A stretch of 64,000 nucleotides of DNA, taken from contig JAHWDD010000007.1 of the NCBI GenBank assembly GCA_023897205.1, forward strand, positions 1 to 64,000. The letters are read 5' to 3'. Source of the DNA: Exophiala sp. HKRS030 (taxonomy: Eukaryota; Ascomycota; Eurotiomycetes; Chaetothyriales; Herpotrichiellaceae). Positions 21,200-31,971 of the stretch are shown here, one piece after another (the first letter of the stretch is position 1; each line of letters starts with the position of its first letter). Made by a program: the position numbers and the translations under genes. Below the pieces are notes generated by a model, which was not told where the DNA came from, searched no databases, and saw only the letters and a program-made list of their open reading frames with translations.

Positions 21200-22041
21200 A
21201 TGACTGTCATGGCCGATACCCCGTCAAAGGAGATTTGGCAGAAAGTAGGGTATCCCAATATTTTCTCCCATATCTGGCTGACGTCTTGGTAGTTTTTCCT
21301 CCAACATGACTCTATTGTATCCCTGCTTGACAACCATGCTACCGTCCTCATTGAGTTGAGAGACCATTGCGCCGGCAGCGACGCAGCACTGGAAGCACTC
21401 AAGGCGCGGTTGATCAGCACAGAAACCCTAATCGCAGGGTTCAAATCGTCTAGCGAGGCATTGGTACGCACTGTCTGCTCCTTCGCGAGGCCTGCGGAAA
21501 TGACTGATTGCAACAGAGATCAATCACCAATCAAGATGACTTCGAGTCAACAGATCCTGCCAGCCGTCGAAACATTCCGTTGCGCACTGCCACACCCACG
21601 GTTGACTCTAGTGGACTATTTTCTTTCGATGCGAATCCCTCGATTGTCGGTGACTTGCTCAAGGAGAAGTCAACCCCCAAGCGCAAACTGCAGACCGATG
21701 GAACGATGGAACCTGAACACGAGCGCAAGAAGTCGAAATCGAATGGTCAACTCCAGCCAGAGTCCTCAGAAGAAGAGGACTCTTTTGTACGAGGGGTTGA
21801 GGCTCGAGTCCAAGCAAAAGCAACCCGAAAGAAGGAAAGTACAGAAAAGAAGCGCAAAAGGCAAAGCGACGGATCCGCATCCGGTGAGAACAGAAGCCAT
21901 CAACACAAGAGGTTGAAGCAGGAAGGCAACGCATCAGGGAAGCCTATGGATATCAGACAGAACAGTAACGGCAAGAGACCACGAGCGTCATCGAAAATCA
22001 GTATGCGAAACAAAAAGACTCACAAAAAACGCAAGAGATGA
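21200..22041 (+). CDS. Hypothetical protein, N-terminal helical and Lys/Arg-rich C-terminus
   Basis: I do not recognise this gene. Exons 21200-21244, 21293-21463 and 21517-22041 (introns 48 and 53 nt) give 246 aa with one continuous frame; the second in-frame ATG at 21209 (MADTPSKEIWQK) may be the true start. Residues about 15-70 are predicted helical (FLQHDSIVSLLDNHATVLIE, then LEALKARLISTETLIAGF). From residue 130 on the protein is acidic/Ser patches (SSEEEDSFVRG) mixed with many Lys/Arg clusters (KKRKRQ, HKRLKQE) and ends KKTHKKRKR. This composition suggests a nuclear or nucleolar protein, perhaps in ribosome or RNA metabolism, but that is inference. Confidence 0.7.
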
Positions 22042-22476
22042 ATTTGGGCGTCTCCAAGAACTAAGAATCCGAGCCCCTCGTTTCATGTTCATGAGCACAA
22101 AAAACTTGGAATCAGCCATCCGTGACGAGCAATCCTGTTACTGGTGCCTTCTATGTTGCACCAAGCATCACCATAGCAAACTCTCACCGTGTACCACCAT
22201 GCTATCTGCCGCTTTCCTGTACTAGTCTGAGGTTTGTCACACAGCTGAAAATTTGCCCTGGATGTTTCCTTCAAAATGATACACCTCTTGACTTCGGATT
22301 TCAAAGTCGTGTCATTCACTTTCCAAGGAATCGTGGTAAGGTTCCTGATGCTATAAGTCAAGACTACTCAGGTCCCGCTGACAATAATGCCAAGCAGCCG
22401 TGTGCAGAGACCGAGAGATATGCTGACGAGCTGGACATCCTCTATTAAGTGAACGAGCTGAAGACAGCCGAGAGAG
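22042..22476. other. Intergenic region, no gene seen
   Basis: 435 bases between two plus-strand genes. A minus-strand open frame at 22089-22361 has no recognisable features. No repeats or RNA genes seen. Confidence 0.4.
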
Positions 22477-22895
22477 ATGAATAGCAAGCTCAAGTCGAAG
22501 ATATTGGCCGCCCTTTTTGCAATGCCCGAAGTCGCGACGCCGGGTGATCGCACCTCCGGCCAGACTCTACGCTCAAGCACTACGCTATGTTCAGACGAGG
22601 CTCCAGCCATACGTGGAAGCCGTCACGAACAGCAACGCAGACAGCAAACACTAGAGAACGAACAGGCTCGCGAAGAACTCCGAAAGCACGGCATTAAAGT
22701 CCGTGACTTCCAAGTCGAAGTTGATGCTCGGAAGCGCCACAGTGCAGCAACTCCAACAACAAAACGTGTTGACAGTACGCACTAACCGTCGTACCTGCGA
22801 GCATCTCGTGGAGGAAAGGGGTCAGGCCAGATGTGTTGGAGGCCGATGCAGTTTCGGGTAAGCCCTCGAAGCTGATGCCATCGTATCTTGATTGA
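22477..22895 (+). CDS. Hypothetical small protein
   Basis: Unrecognised gene. The reading proposed is two exons, 22477-22774 and 22831-22895, 120 aa, with a 56-nt intron (GTACGC, branch CACTAAC, acceptor GCCAG). Without splicing the frame ends after six more residues. The protein starts MNSKLKSKILAALFAMP, has a Gln/Glu/Arg-rich helical centre (EQQRRQQTLENEQAREELRK) followed by HGIKVRDFQVEVDARKR, and ends SGKPSKLMPSYLD. No signal peptide or membrane segment is evident. Its stop lies 20 bases from the stop of the convergent membrane-protein gene. Existence of the gene is plausible, the intron less certain. Confidence 0.5.
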
Positions 22896-22915
22896 AGAGA
22901 TTGTTGGATCAATCA

Positions 22916-23488
22916 TCAACTGTTCTTTTTGCTCTCCAAAGCTTCTTGGTCTTTCTCTTTCAGCTCTTCACCCTGCTTCTTGCCCCATGTCCAGACCTCC
23001 CAGATTTGGTCCATGATCATCGAGCCGTAGCCTTCGCCTTGTTCGATCTTTTCCTGCTCTTCTCGTAACCGTCGTTCTTTCCAGCCCTCAGTCTCGCCGC
23101 CCATCCATATCTCTTTGGCCTTTTCTTCCAAGGCTGAACCTTTCCTTGGCTCCACGGGTGTTCCAGATTCTTCGAGAAGACGTCTCTGGCGTTCTCGGTC
23201 TTGGGCCTTCGCAGCTTGGATTTCGCGAGCACGTTTTGGCATCGCAAACGGCACGGGCATGTGGCCTAGTAGGCCTGAGCCTGTGCGTTCTTTCAATTGG
23301 TAATTTGCTGAAATTGCGAAGGCCCCAGACAGCGAGAAGGTGTAGAAATCGAATTTCCGAGGAGGCAGGATTATTAGAACTGGTGCTAGGAAAAGAGTTG
23401 CAAAAGATGCAGTATATAGAAATTTGTGGTAATCATCGGTCATGTTCTTGCGCTGGAGCGGCGAGATTTCTCCGTCAGACGACGCCAT
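22916..23488 (-). CDS. Small fungal membrane protein (annotated elsewhere as rhomboid family)
   Basis: 190-aa single-exon protein. After a short hydrophilic N-terminus (MASSDGEISPLQRKNMTDDY) come two hydrophobic segments, about residues 22-43 (FLYTASFATLFLAPVLIILP) and 47-66 (FYTFSLSGAFAISANYQL), then a long charged, predicted helical tail rich in Glu, Lys and Arg, with EIWMGGETEGWKERRLREEQ. Fungal proteins of this layout are often labelled rhomboid family membrane protein in annotations, but no rhomboid Ser-His catalytic motif (GxSG) is visible, so protease activity is unlikely. The ATG at 23486-23488 was chosen because upstream residues come from a non-ATG extension. Confidence 0.75.
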   Translation of the reverse strand: MASSDGEISPLQRKNMTDDYHKFLYTASFATLFLAPVLIILPPRKFDFYTFSLSGAFAISANYQLKERTGSGLLGHMPVPFAMPKRAREIQAAKAQDRERQRRLLEESGTPVEPRKGSALEEKAKEIWMGGETEGWKERRLREEQEKIEQGEGYGSMIMDQIWEVWTWGKKQGEELKEKDQEALESKKNS

Positions 23489-23996
23489 GGTAGCTTGACA
23501 ACCAAATACAAAACCAATCCTCAAAATGTTTGTAACTGCATGGATCTCTACGAGTATGATGCGGAGAATGTTTTACCTCGATCAAGTCGGAGTAATGTTC
23601 AAAGCCTGACCGGCGTGGGATCGTCGTTGTACTGCACCGTACGAGTACTGTGCTTGGCGTGAAAATTCGCGTTTCCTGGTACTAACTGCTGTACCGTAAT
23701 TGCGTGGTCCACCCTAGTAGGTATCTATTTTCACACCTTAGCTGCAAAATGGCTGGCCTCTTCCTCTTCCACTCACGCCTCTCGCTCGATCGAGAAAAAT
23801 ATCATCGGCAGCTCAACACCTGCCCAAGTATCTCCAATGAGGGCGACCTCGGTAGACTTACAGAGGAACCAGACTTCGGGAGGTTGAGGCCTCCCCACTT
23901 CCACACGCAAGGATGATGCCCATGGTAAGAGTCTAGGACTCCTTCGTCAAACTTGTGCTCATTCTCGCGCAGACTCATTATGGTTTCGACCACTGG
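23489..23996. promoter_or_regulatory. Divergent intergenic region, membrane protein / GID8
   Basis: 508 bases between head-to-head genes. No coding feature recognised. A repeated GTACxG-rich stretch lies at about 23635-23700. Assumed to contain both promoters. Confidence 0.4.
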
Positions 23997-25179
23997 ATGA
24001 GCACTTCCGATGTCACCAAAGCGTACGAGTTCCACCCTTTCTCGCCCTCTCAGCTTTGCAGGATGTACTTTTGACAAAATGGGAATCTCTCTGAACTTTC
24101 TTGAAGAGACGAATATTGTTTTGCTTTCTGAAAATTTCCAGAAAAATGGCACACACTCTTTAAGTCAAGTTTGGAGGTCACCACTGATAATTGGCGCAAA
24201 CAGTGATATAAACAAACTGATCATGGACTATTTGATCACGGAAGGCTACCCATCAGCTGCTCGGAAGTTCGCCGCCGAAGCCAACATCCAGCAAAAAGCA
24301 GACTTGACAGCTATCGAAGAGAGAGTACGGATCAGAGATTCCATTCACCGCGGAGACATGCAGCACGCTATCGAGCTGATCAACGACCTCAACCCAGAAG
24401 TAAGTACTCTCACCGTCCAGCTTCACACCAACTACATGATTAGATTTGTTTTCATGCACCACTCATAGCCCTTCTGGGCCGAGATGAGAGCAAAAACACC
24501 TTCAGTCCTCAGTATGATTTGTTATCTGTCATGCCAAATTTATTTCACAGTTTTGCTGGTTCTGCAAGCACTGACCATTTCTTAATAGCTCCTAGACACC
24601 GACAAGAAGCTTCATTTCTCGCTTCTGCGTCTACAACTAGTCGAGCTTATCCGTCTCAGTTTCAACTCTCCTGATCAAGCACTTGTTGGAAATGCAATCG
24701 AATTTGCCATGCACAACCTTTCACCATACGTACCACTCGATCCACAGTTCAAGATTGACTTGGAGCGAGCAATGGCTTTGCTAATAGTCCCGAAAGAGTC
24801 ATGGGTCAAGGCAGCAGCGGCCCCAACCACGGCCCAAGCCAATAATGATTTTGGCGTTCTTGCCGAGCTAGTCGATCCCTCTTTACGACAGAAGGTCGCC
24901 AAGGACGTTAACGAAGCCATCTTACAGTCTCAAGATCAGAAGCGGGAGGCCAACATCCGCTACCTGGTGAAAGTGCGTACTTGGGCTGAACGAGTTGCCC
25001 GGGAAAAGAGGCTTCAGATACCAGAAAAGTTGCCTTTCGATGCTGATGCTGAGAAGCCCGCAGAGGACGATCAGAATGAAGACAATGGTGACACTGAGAT
25101 GACTGAGAATGGTGGCACTGAAGAGCCCAACGGTGGTGGCGATGCCGAGTTGGCTCGCTACACGAACATCCCGTCTTGA
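23997..25179 (+). CDS. GID8: GID/CTLH ubiquitin-ligase complex subunit Gid8
   Basis: 270-aa LisH-CTLH-CRA protein, a core scaffold subunit of the GID E3 ligase that in yeast degrades gluconeogenic enzymes. Preferred exons are 23997-24022, 24204-24399 and 24589-25179. The LisH stretch is DINKLIMDYLITEGYPSAA, followed by CTLH residues IRDSIHRGDMQHAIELINDL. Splicing the second intron (189 nt) gives NPE-LLDTDKKLHFSLLRLQ, the conserved family junction. The CRA part includes ALVGNAIEFAMHNLSPYVP and ends in an acidic tail. The 5' end is uncertain: the 181-nt first intron gives a short MSTSDVTKA N-terminus, but an unspliced start at the ATG at 24079 also stays in frame. Both introns are unusually long for this window. 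Confidence 0.88.
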
Positions 25180-25634
25180 GAGACTTTTGAACACAATAAG
25201 GCCTCCCATAGACATCTTCACCTATGCACGACGAAGAAACCTGTAAGATTCGAGGGGCAGGCGAAGATGGGTAATTGCAACGGTGTCGTGTTGGGAACTC
25301 GTTGCACCTATACTCCGCATGCCATTGCGAGCTCCACGTTTGGACACGATTTTATGATATGATTGTCACATTAGCGAAGGCGTTGGTTGTTACATTCGTT
25401 AGCAGAGTACAATGTCTTTACACCTCATTTCATGATGCCAAATCTTATGTGCTATTGTACTCGGTACCGGATGTGCGTTTTTAAACCAGAGTCCCGTAAT
25501 ATCCTGTCATTGCTACTCGTAGTAATAATTAAAGTTGGACCGCCTCCAACGCCATGCTGTTTAAAAATGATATCAATCCTGCTGCTTCCCCCTGGGTGCC
25601 ATCGTCGACCTCGCATACGTAGGGGGAAAATCTA
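25180..25634. other. Convergent intergenic region, GID8 / ESA1
   Basis: 455 bases between the stops of two convergent genes. Short open frames only. It should hold the two 3' UTRs. Confidence 0.45.
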
Positions 25635-27612
25635 CTACCAGTTCCATGTGCGGCTACTAGCCGTGAAGACGGGCGGCTTCCAGTTCAATCTGCTCGCGTC
25701 GATCCCCCTGGCGCCCTTTAGTTTTTCCTTCTCCCGTTTCTTCTCCTGCCACTCCAGCAGTTCGTCCCTGACGACGATGATCCAGGCTCCCTTGTGATAC
25801 CTCAACAGCTTCAACACCTCGAGTTGCTCGTGGACGTCCTTCTCGCTCATGGCCGTCAGGCTGGCGATCTCGGCGATGCTCGTGCTGAACTGGCTGCTCG
25901 GGGCGTTACCGAAGCCCAGGCTGCTGTGCGGGTGCAGGTGGTCGCTGCTGGGCGTGTGGCTCGCGCTCCCCGGGGCCGGCAGCCTCGCCGGGTCACTCAA
26001 CAACTCGACCAGCGTCTCCTTCCAGTACTGCCGGTAGCTCAGCAGACCCAAATCGCTCAAGGGTTTCTCGGGGGAACCGAGCTTGCCCTCCCGCTTGCTG
26101 AGTTCGTAGCTGAAGGCTATGAGCAGTCGGCCCAAACCCTGGCGCTGGTACTGCGGCAGGGTCATGATGCAAGCGAGGTTGTAACCCTCGGCGGACTCTT
26201 TTTCTTTGGAAAAGTAACCCACGAGGTGGCAGCCGTGCTCGTCCCGCGTCACCATGCAGTAGAAGAGGAAAGGGTCCACGTCGTAGTAGAGCGTCTTGTG
26301 GTCCAGAAACAACTTCGACAACAGACACAGATTTCTACACCAGGTGCGTTGTCGACGTCCGTCGACCTCGAAAAAGGAAACAAAGTCGTCGCGGTAGATC
26401 TCGTTGCCGGGAGGGTGGCGGAGTTCGCACTTGGACCGGTGCCGCTCAAAGGCCTTGCGCGAAGAGAAATACGACAGACAAAACTCGTCAATGTAGACCA
26501 TGTCGACGTCTCCAAACTCCTGGGGGTACGGACTGAAATACCACGGCTCGATGACGTGCTTGCCCATCTGGATCTTGTTGAGGTTGCGCACGAGGTGGAG
26601 CTGGGCGTGGTTCTGGACCATCGACCCTCCCGTGCGCAGTTTCTCAATCTCCTCCTCGGGCTCCAGGATCGCGGGCACCTTCTCCTCCGTCTTGGTGGTC
26701 ACGTCCGTCATTTCGACGTCGGTGCTTCCCGCGGGGAGCTCCGCGCTGTCTTCGTGACTCAGACTGGTCAGCGGAGTGCCGGCCTGGGCCAAAGCCGGGT
26801 CGTCCGCGATCAGGGAATCCTCGCGGTTCTCCTTCCCGCCCGCCTTGGATGGGAGAGGGCGTTTGCGGTCATTGCCAGCTTTGGACGTCAGTAGGTCCGG
26901 CGTCGCGGACCCAGGTCGCGAATCCGTCCGGGGGCGGCCGGCCTTGGTGGTGGTGATGGATTTCGCCTGTGCGTTTTTGGTCGACGATGCCTTGGTTGTC
27001 ACCGTGGTCTTCTTCTTCTCGGGTTTTTCGGGAGCAGGCCATTCGACCTCTTGAGAGAGATCGATTCGCTCCGCCGAGATCCATTCTGTTTGATATCGTT
27101 AGGCACAGAACATCAATCAACCAAGCAGAGATTCGGGTCAAAAGTCCTCACCATCGAGACGCTTGTTGAATTCAACATAATGCACGCTGTACAAGTTTTG
27201 TTAGGTAAAACGCTCCGTTACCTTCATATGTCTGGCCGCCCCTCAATACAGGACTTACTAGAATGTCAAAGAACCATTTCTCTGTTTTATTGATAATATT
27301 TCTGCTTTTCTGGGTTCGCCGTTCTATCGATTTGGTGATTAGTCCCATCGTTCTTCAATACCCTCACGATATCTTCATCACGTGATATAGGTTTTGAAGG
27401 CTTTGGACAGGAAAAAACCTCACCTTTTCAACAAAGGCCTTTACACCGATCCTGAATTCGAAAGTCAGTGTCGTCCGGGATAAAACGATGGCGTAGAAAT
27501 TGTGATTCTAGGAAAGTCTGAGAACATACTGCAATTGATTGAGCGTAGCGAAGCCCTTGATGACCGGCTCAGGTGTATCATTTGATTCACCACCATGATC
27601 ACCGCCCGCCAT
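25635..27612 (-). CDS. ESA1: MYST-family histone acetyltransferase, NuA4 catalytic subunit
   Basis: 553-aa acetyltransferase of the NuA4 complex, acetylating histones H4 and H2A. Minus-strand exons: 27530-27612, 27424-27451, 27259-27323, 27152-27186 and 25635-27085. Splicing rebuilds a chromo-barrel domain (about residues 29-85): [20 protein letters not shown], then [20 protein letters not shown], crossing four introns. A linker with many Lys and Thr follows. The MYST zinc finger has [20 protein letters not shown] and [11 protein letters not shown]. The acetyl-CoA site is [11 protein letters not shown], with the catalytic Cys in NLACIMTLP and Glu in [20 protein letters not shown]. Compared with yeast Esa1 (445 aa) there is a longer linker and a Ser/Pro/His-rich insertion (about residues 445-475). 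Confidence 0.95.
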
Positions 27613-28040
27613 GATGATCGCGTCGTCTATGCGACAAATTCTATCGAAGGAAAAGAGTTTCGAACTTGTGGTTGAGTAGTTATGATAAAAACTAGATTTG
27701 CAGTCGTTGATGACTCTGCTGGGTTGAAGTTGGAGGAGGAAGTTTGGAGGAGCCTGGGCCGCTAGAAAGCCTGTTCCTAGGCGGCCATATTAGGCGCCAA
27801 TATCGATTTTTTAAGCACAGACTACAACACCTATAGGCAACATCAAACATTGCCTCCAGGGTCCTCTATTGACATGTCTACCAACACACTTCACGCAACA
27901 GGGTTTTGAAGAACATGCATATTATGTATTGTTTGCACCATTCGCCAATAACTGCCTGTCTCAATATGATATCTTCAGTAGCAATATAAAACCTCACCAC
28001 CACAAACCAATAAGTACAAAGCGCTTGCTTACAACGAAAG
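27613..28040. other. Intergenic region upstream of ESA1
   Basis: 428 bases between the ESA1 start and the MVP1 stop, both on the minus strand. AT-rich; no gene, repeat or RNA recognised. Confidence 0.45.
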
Positions 28041-30327
28041 TCATTCTGGTAGAGGCATACTTTCAAGTTGATCAACTAGACTCCTCCAGTTGCTCGCCTG
28101 CAATTCTGCATACTTGACCCGCTCTTGACTCCAGTCTTGATGCAGACGGCTGATGGCATAAATGGAGGTTTGGAAGGTGACAATTTCGTCCCTGACACAT
28201 TCCTTGATGAAAACTCCCCGAGCATGTTGTTGTACAATGCTCTCCTTGTCCGACATGATGCTGCTCTCGACTTTCTCCATCTCGCCAGGTTTGACTTGGC
28301 CCTGGGGTTTCTGTCGCAGTTGCTGTAATTTGTGCTCTGACGCTTCGATGCGTCTTTCGAGTTGCGGGATGTTGTCTCGAGCATATCTATCTCGGCGGTC
28401 GAACATGTCGCGCATCGAGACGTAACTGTCGCGAATCGCTTTCATGTCTTCGAGTACTCCCATATCCCATGCTTTGGCCTCATCATCAAGTAGCGTCGAA
28501 TGTGTCGAAAGGTGTTTCGAAGTCGAACTGATTCCTTCGTTCAAAAGTGGTATGTCGTTGGTATCGATAGCATAAGTAGGTGCTGTAGCTTCTGTAAGAT
28601 GAGAAAGTGCCGTACTGAACTTGGCATTTTCAGCAGCAAGTCCTTCGTTGCGCTTCACCATCCGTTCCAGTAAAATACATATATTGATGTAGACCTCGGC
28701 CGAACGTTTGACGCCCATACGGACCTCTTCGAACAATTGAGGGAGACTGTCTGGCAGGCTGTCTTCAAGCGTCGGAGGAAGAATTTTCCCTGTAAATTCT
28801 TCTTGCACTGATATTGTTGCTTGCTTCCGCCAGACCGCAAGTTCCTGCACCTGGTGTCAGTTGTCAGTCCATTCAGTGGACATCCCATGGCGAAGGACTT
28901 ACTGTAGGAACGGTCAAAAACATGACCACGAGCGTTTCTTGGCTCAAGATAGGGTGCTCGACAAGCGCATTTGTGAATCTAACCAGGCCCCTTCTCCGTT
29001 TCTCCAGGAAAACAGCTGCATCAGCTGAAAGATGTGTACCATTCACTGTAAGTTGGATCAGCTTGGGAAACGTGGTCAGGTGGGAAATCTCACCTTGAAC
29101 TCGTTTTGGTGGCAGCAAAGGTAGTCGTCGAAAAGGATATCGCTTCTGCAGACAATCGAGGAGCCAAACGAAGTCGCTGTAACGCCTGACGACTGTGGCT
29201 CCTCTCCGTGTTGTTGTAACCTCGTAGTTGCGATGCTGAAAGAGAAACATTCCCTCCTTCTCTGGCAGCATAGAGATCGTCACGCTCTCTCCTGTACCAG
29301 AGGGAAGGACAATGCTCTGGGACGCAGAAGGCCGATGCCGATGGCCAGGTCCATTCGATTGATCATCTCCCTCATCTCCAAAACCGCCACCAAGAACCGG
29401 CTGCTCGGAGAAGCCTGCTGAACTGCCATTGTAATTGTTCCAGCCTGCGCCAGCACTGGGGGCTGCAGTATCATTCGGAGACCCACCATTGCTGCCTGAC
29501 TGTTCACCTTGTGTAGTAAATGCACTTGTAGTCCTTTCAAGGCCATTCGAAGCGCCTTTGACACTCTCCGGCACGCCATTAGCCGCCATCGTTTGAGCAG
29601 CAGTAGAAGCAGGGGGTCCTCTGCGATTTGAGGGACTAGCCCAAGGGTCTGCGGTAGGGTCGTTGCCGAAGGATTCTTGTCGAGGCTTCTGCTGTCGTAC
29701 TGGGGTCGGCTTCGAGGCTGGGAGAGAACTGGGCTGCGGACGACTATCGGCCCGGAGTTGTTCTATGTAGCCCACTTTGGGCTCTGGCAATTCTGCGATA
29801 TGTTTAGCTTCTACTCCGAACGAAGTCCAAAAAATGACATGTCACTCACTCCGCCTCCGCTCATCGACACCGTCGAGGGTAATATCTTCGCCCTCCTGGC
29901 CGAGTCCAATCAGGGCAAGTAGGACGTTGAACTCGCTCCTGCCGACTCCATTTGCGCTTTCCTGCCCACCCGGGATTACAAAGTTGAGAATCTTGTGCTG
30001 TTCCTGCTCGCTCAGATTGCTGCTTTGTACGATACTTTTGATTGCGGTCAGGCTTATACCAACGCCGGTGCGTTCACTGGCATGCAATACAGCGTCGTAG
30101 GCATCGACGTAGGTGTCGGGGACATCGGTGGCAGGGAGTAGGTGTTTCACAAGATTCTGCCGCGCATTCCTTTTAGGAGTTGGCATCGACCATGGTGATT
30201 CACCACCACCACCACCATCATCAGCGAACAACGACGATGTGAGCGTCGGCTGTGCGGGCTCATCGCCGAAGAGAGACTTGGAGTTCAGGGGAGCCGTTTC
30301 CGTAGGAGATGAACCGAACAGAGACAT
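28041..30327 (-). CDS. MVP1: Sorting nexin Mvp1 (PX-BAR)
   Basis: 709-aa sorting nexin needed for endosome-to-Golgi/vacuolar retrograde sorting. Minus-strand exons: 29850-30327, 29094-29792, 28903-29045 and 28041-28850; introns of 48-57 nt. The N-terminus (MSLFGSSPTETAP, then SKSLFGDEP) and an EH-like region (YVDAYDAVL, NLSEQEQHKILNFV) are typical of filamentous Mvp1. The central 150 residues are disordered, with Asn-Gly-Ser stretches. The PX domain (about 325-440) contains EKEGMFLFQHRNYEV, the phosphoinositide-binding RRYSDFVWL and PPKRVQVNGTHLSADAAVFL, the last restored by splicing. The C-terminal 270 residues are BAR-like helices (VWRKQATISVQEEF to the end). Acts peripherally on endosomal membranes (known for yeast). 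Confidence 0.94.
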
Positions 30328-30684
30328 ATCAAAAAACGCTATACAAGAAGGACTGTGTGTAATAGTTGAAGCCTAGACTGAACGCTGATCACAGTCCCAT
30401 CAGCTGGCGCATTGAGCTGCGTTGATATGGAGCAAGACACAAGACTAAACTAAACGGCAGCGGCCCTGCAACTCGTAATGCTGTCGCAAGTTGGAGACGG
30501 GGATTGGCAAGCTCGAGCCACCCAATGACTTCAGCGACTGATCACGTGCTAGATATGTCGATTACTTAAGCAGTTCACATAGTTGTACGAACAGCAGAGA
30601 GTCAGATCTATTTCAGACCAAATTCGCATGGTGAGAGTATCTCATGAATATGATTCATTTCCAATCATGACTACCTCTTCGAGA
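30328..30684. other. Intergenic region upstream of MVP1
   Basis: 357 bases between the MVP1 start and the NOP53 stop, both on the minus strand. No gene recognised; expected to hold the MVP1 promoter. Confidence 0.45.
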
Positions 30685-31971
30685 TCACACCTTTACACTG
30701 AAGTCCTTGTAAGACCACTTTTCGGTTATCTTTCTCTTTGCCTTCTTAGGCTGTAAGATGGGCTTGCGGCTCTCCAGCTTTCCATTGACGAGGAGGTTTC
30801 TGAAGCGATCATTCAAGAGATTGCCTTCTGGCTTGAGTCTCCGCAAAGAGTCTTGGAGCTCGTCGGGCAGGACAACCTCTAGTGACTTTTCAGGGATAGG
30901 GGCGGTACCCAGTTTTCTCCTTCTCAAAGCCCGGTCATCAATTCCCACAGCTTCAAGTTGTTCTTCTTCAGTGGACAACTCGTTCTCGCGCTCTTGCTGC
31001 AAGATCAAAGAATTTATGATCTGTTCTGCTTGCTTCTGCTTATCGCCCATCCGCTTTTCGTGCTTTGCTAGTCTCTCCGCTTCTCTCCTTCTCTTGATCT
31101 TGTTTCGCTGTGCTGGGGTTTTACGCTCAGGACGTTTCTTCTTGAGAAGTTCCGGATCGTCATTATCCGTCTCGAACCCTTCCCAAGCACTCTCTTCGTC
31201 TGCCGGGTTGGGGTCAGGAAGCGAAGCAAGTTGCTGGATTCTCTCCTCCTTTTCCGCGGCGATCTGGGCATCCAAGAGCCGTGCCTTCTCAGCCTGTAAT
31301 TCTCGCTCACCCTCCTTGTTCAACAGTTCGTCCCAATCTTCGAAGGCTGGATTGTAACTTGTGCCTCCCTCTGGTTGTTGCACTGCTCGTACAGGCTTGC
31401 CGGTAGCCGTCATGGCGATTGGCGCCCTTCGGATGGTTGCAGGAGCCACCTTGGGCTTGGGCTTCGGTATGTATTCTTTGGACTCGTCCCTGCTTGACAG
31501 AGGCTCAGGGCCTATAGCCCAAGGGTCAAAGCTGGCATTCTCAGACTCGATATTCTGGCTATCCAAGAAAGTACTCTTGTCGAGATTATTCCTCAGCCGT
31601 TGAACCTCTTTTTTGCTCACCCAGTCCGGCTTTTGGCGCTTGCTTGAGGTGACGATACCGTATCCAACCGCCGAATGTGGTCTCTTGCGGCTGTCCAGTG
31701 CGGGCACGGCGGAACGCCTTGACAAAATCTCGTCCACCTTCAGAGGCTTTTGCAGTTTGTATTTTATCTTTATGTCCTCTGACCCCTTGACATCAAGTGC
31801 AAACAGCTCCTCCGATGCCTTCTCTGCGATCGGGCCGCCCTGAATGATTTCTTCACGCAGATTCTCGAGTCCTGTTTGTACTTCTGTAATGTCGACATTT
31901 TTGCGCCAGGCTTTCTTGCCCTTTCTCGAGGACTGCTTCAGCTGTTGAGGTGCCCCTATATCGGAAGGCAT
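30685..31971 (-). CDS. NOP53: Ribosome biogenesis protein Nop53
   Basis: 428-aa nucleolar protein of the Nop53/GLTSCR2 family, which in yeast recruits the exosome through Mtr4 for 27S to 25S and 5.8S rRNA maturation. Single exon. The N-terminus after MPSDIGAPQQLKQSSRKGKK contains AWRKNVDITEVQTGLENLRE, the family opening, then KPLKVDEILSRRSAVPALDS and FDPWAIGP. The C-terminal half is Lys/Arg/Glu-rich coiled helix (KRRREAERLAKHEKRMGDK) and ends SLRRLKPEGNLLNDRFRNLL and RKITEKWSYKDFSVKV, also family-typical. The frame is open upstream, but the only earlier start is a TTG; the ATG at 31969-31971 fits homologues. Head-to-head with CEF1. Confidence 0.93.
   Translation of the reverse strand: MPSDIGAPQQLKQSSRKGKKAWRKNVDITEVQTGLENLREEIIQGGPIAEKASEELFALDVKGSEDIKIKYKLQKPLKVDEILSRRSAVPALDSRKRPHSAVGYGIVTSSKRQKPDWVSKKEVQRLRNNLDKSTFLDSQNIESENASFDPWAIGPEPLSSRDESKEYIPKPKPKVAPATIRRAPIAMTATGKPVRAVQQPEGGTSYNPAFEDWDELLNKEGERELQAEKARLLDAQIAAEKEERIQQLASLPDPNPADEESAWEGFETDNDDPELLKKKRPERKTPAQRNKIKRRREAERLAKHEKRMGDKQKQAEQIINSLILQQERENELSTEEEQLEAVGIDDRALRRRKLGTAPIPEKSLEVVLPDELQDSLRRLKPEGNLLNDRFRNLLVNGKLESRKPILQPKKAKRKITEKWSYKDFSVKV

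Noticed and set aside
20797..21309. Two opposed open frames, 137 codons on plus and about 98 codons on minus
   Set aside because: Both look partly protein-like but cannot both be real; neither has a recognised domain, good start context or splice partner.
21434..21450. tRNA B-box-like sequence GGGTTCAAATC
   Set aside because: It lies in a coding exon, with no A box or cloverleaf partner around it.
25794..26894. 366-codon plus-strand open frame
   Set aside because: It lies antisense to the long ESA1 exon with its Val/Leu/Arg-rich composition produced by GC-rich coding sequence on the other strand; no domain.
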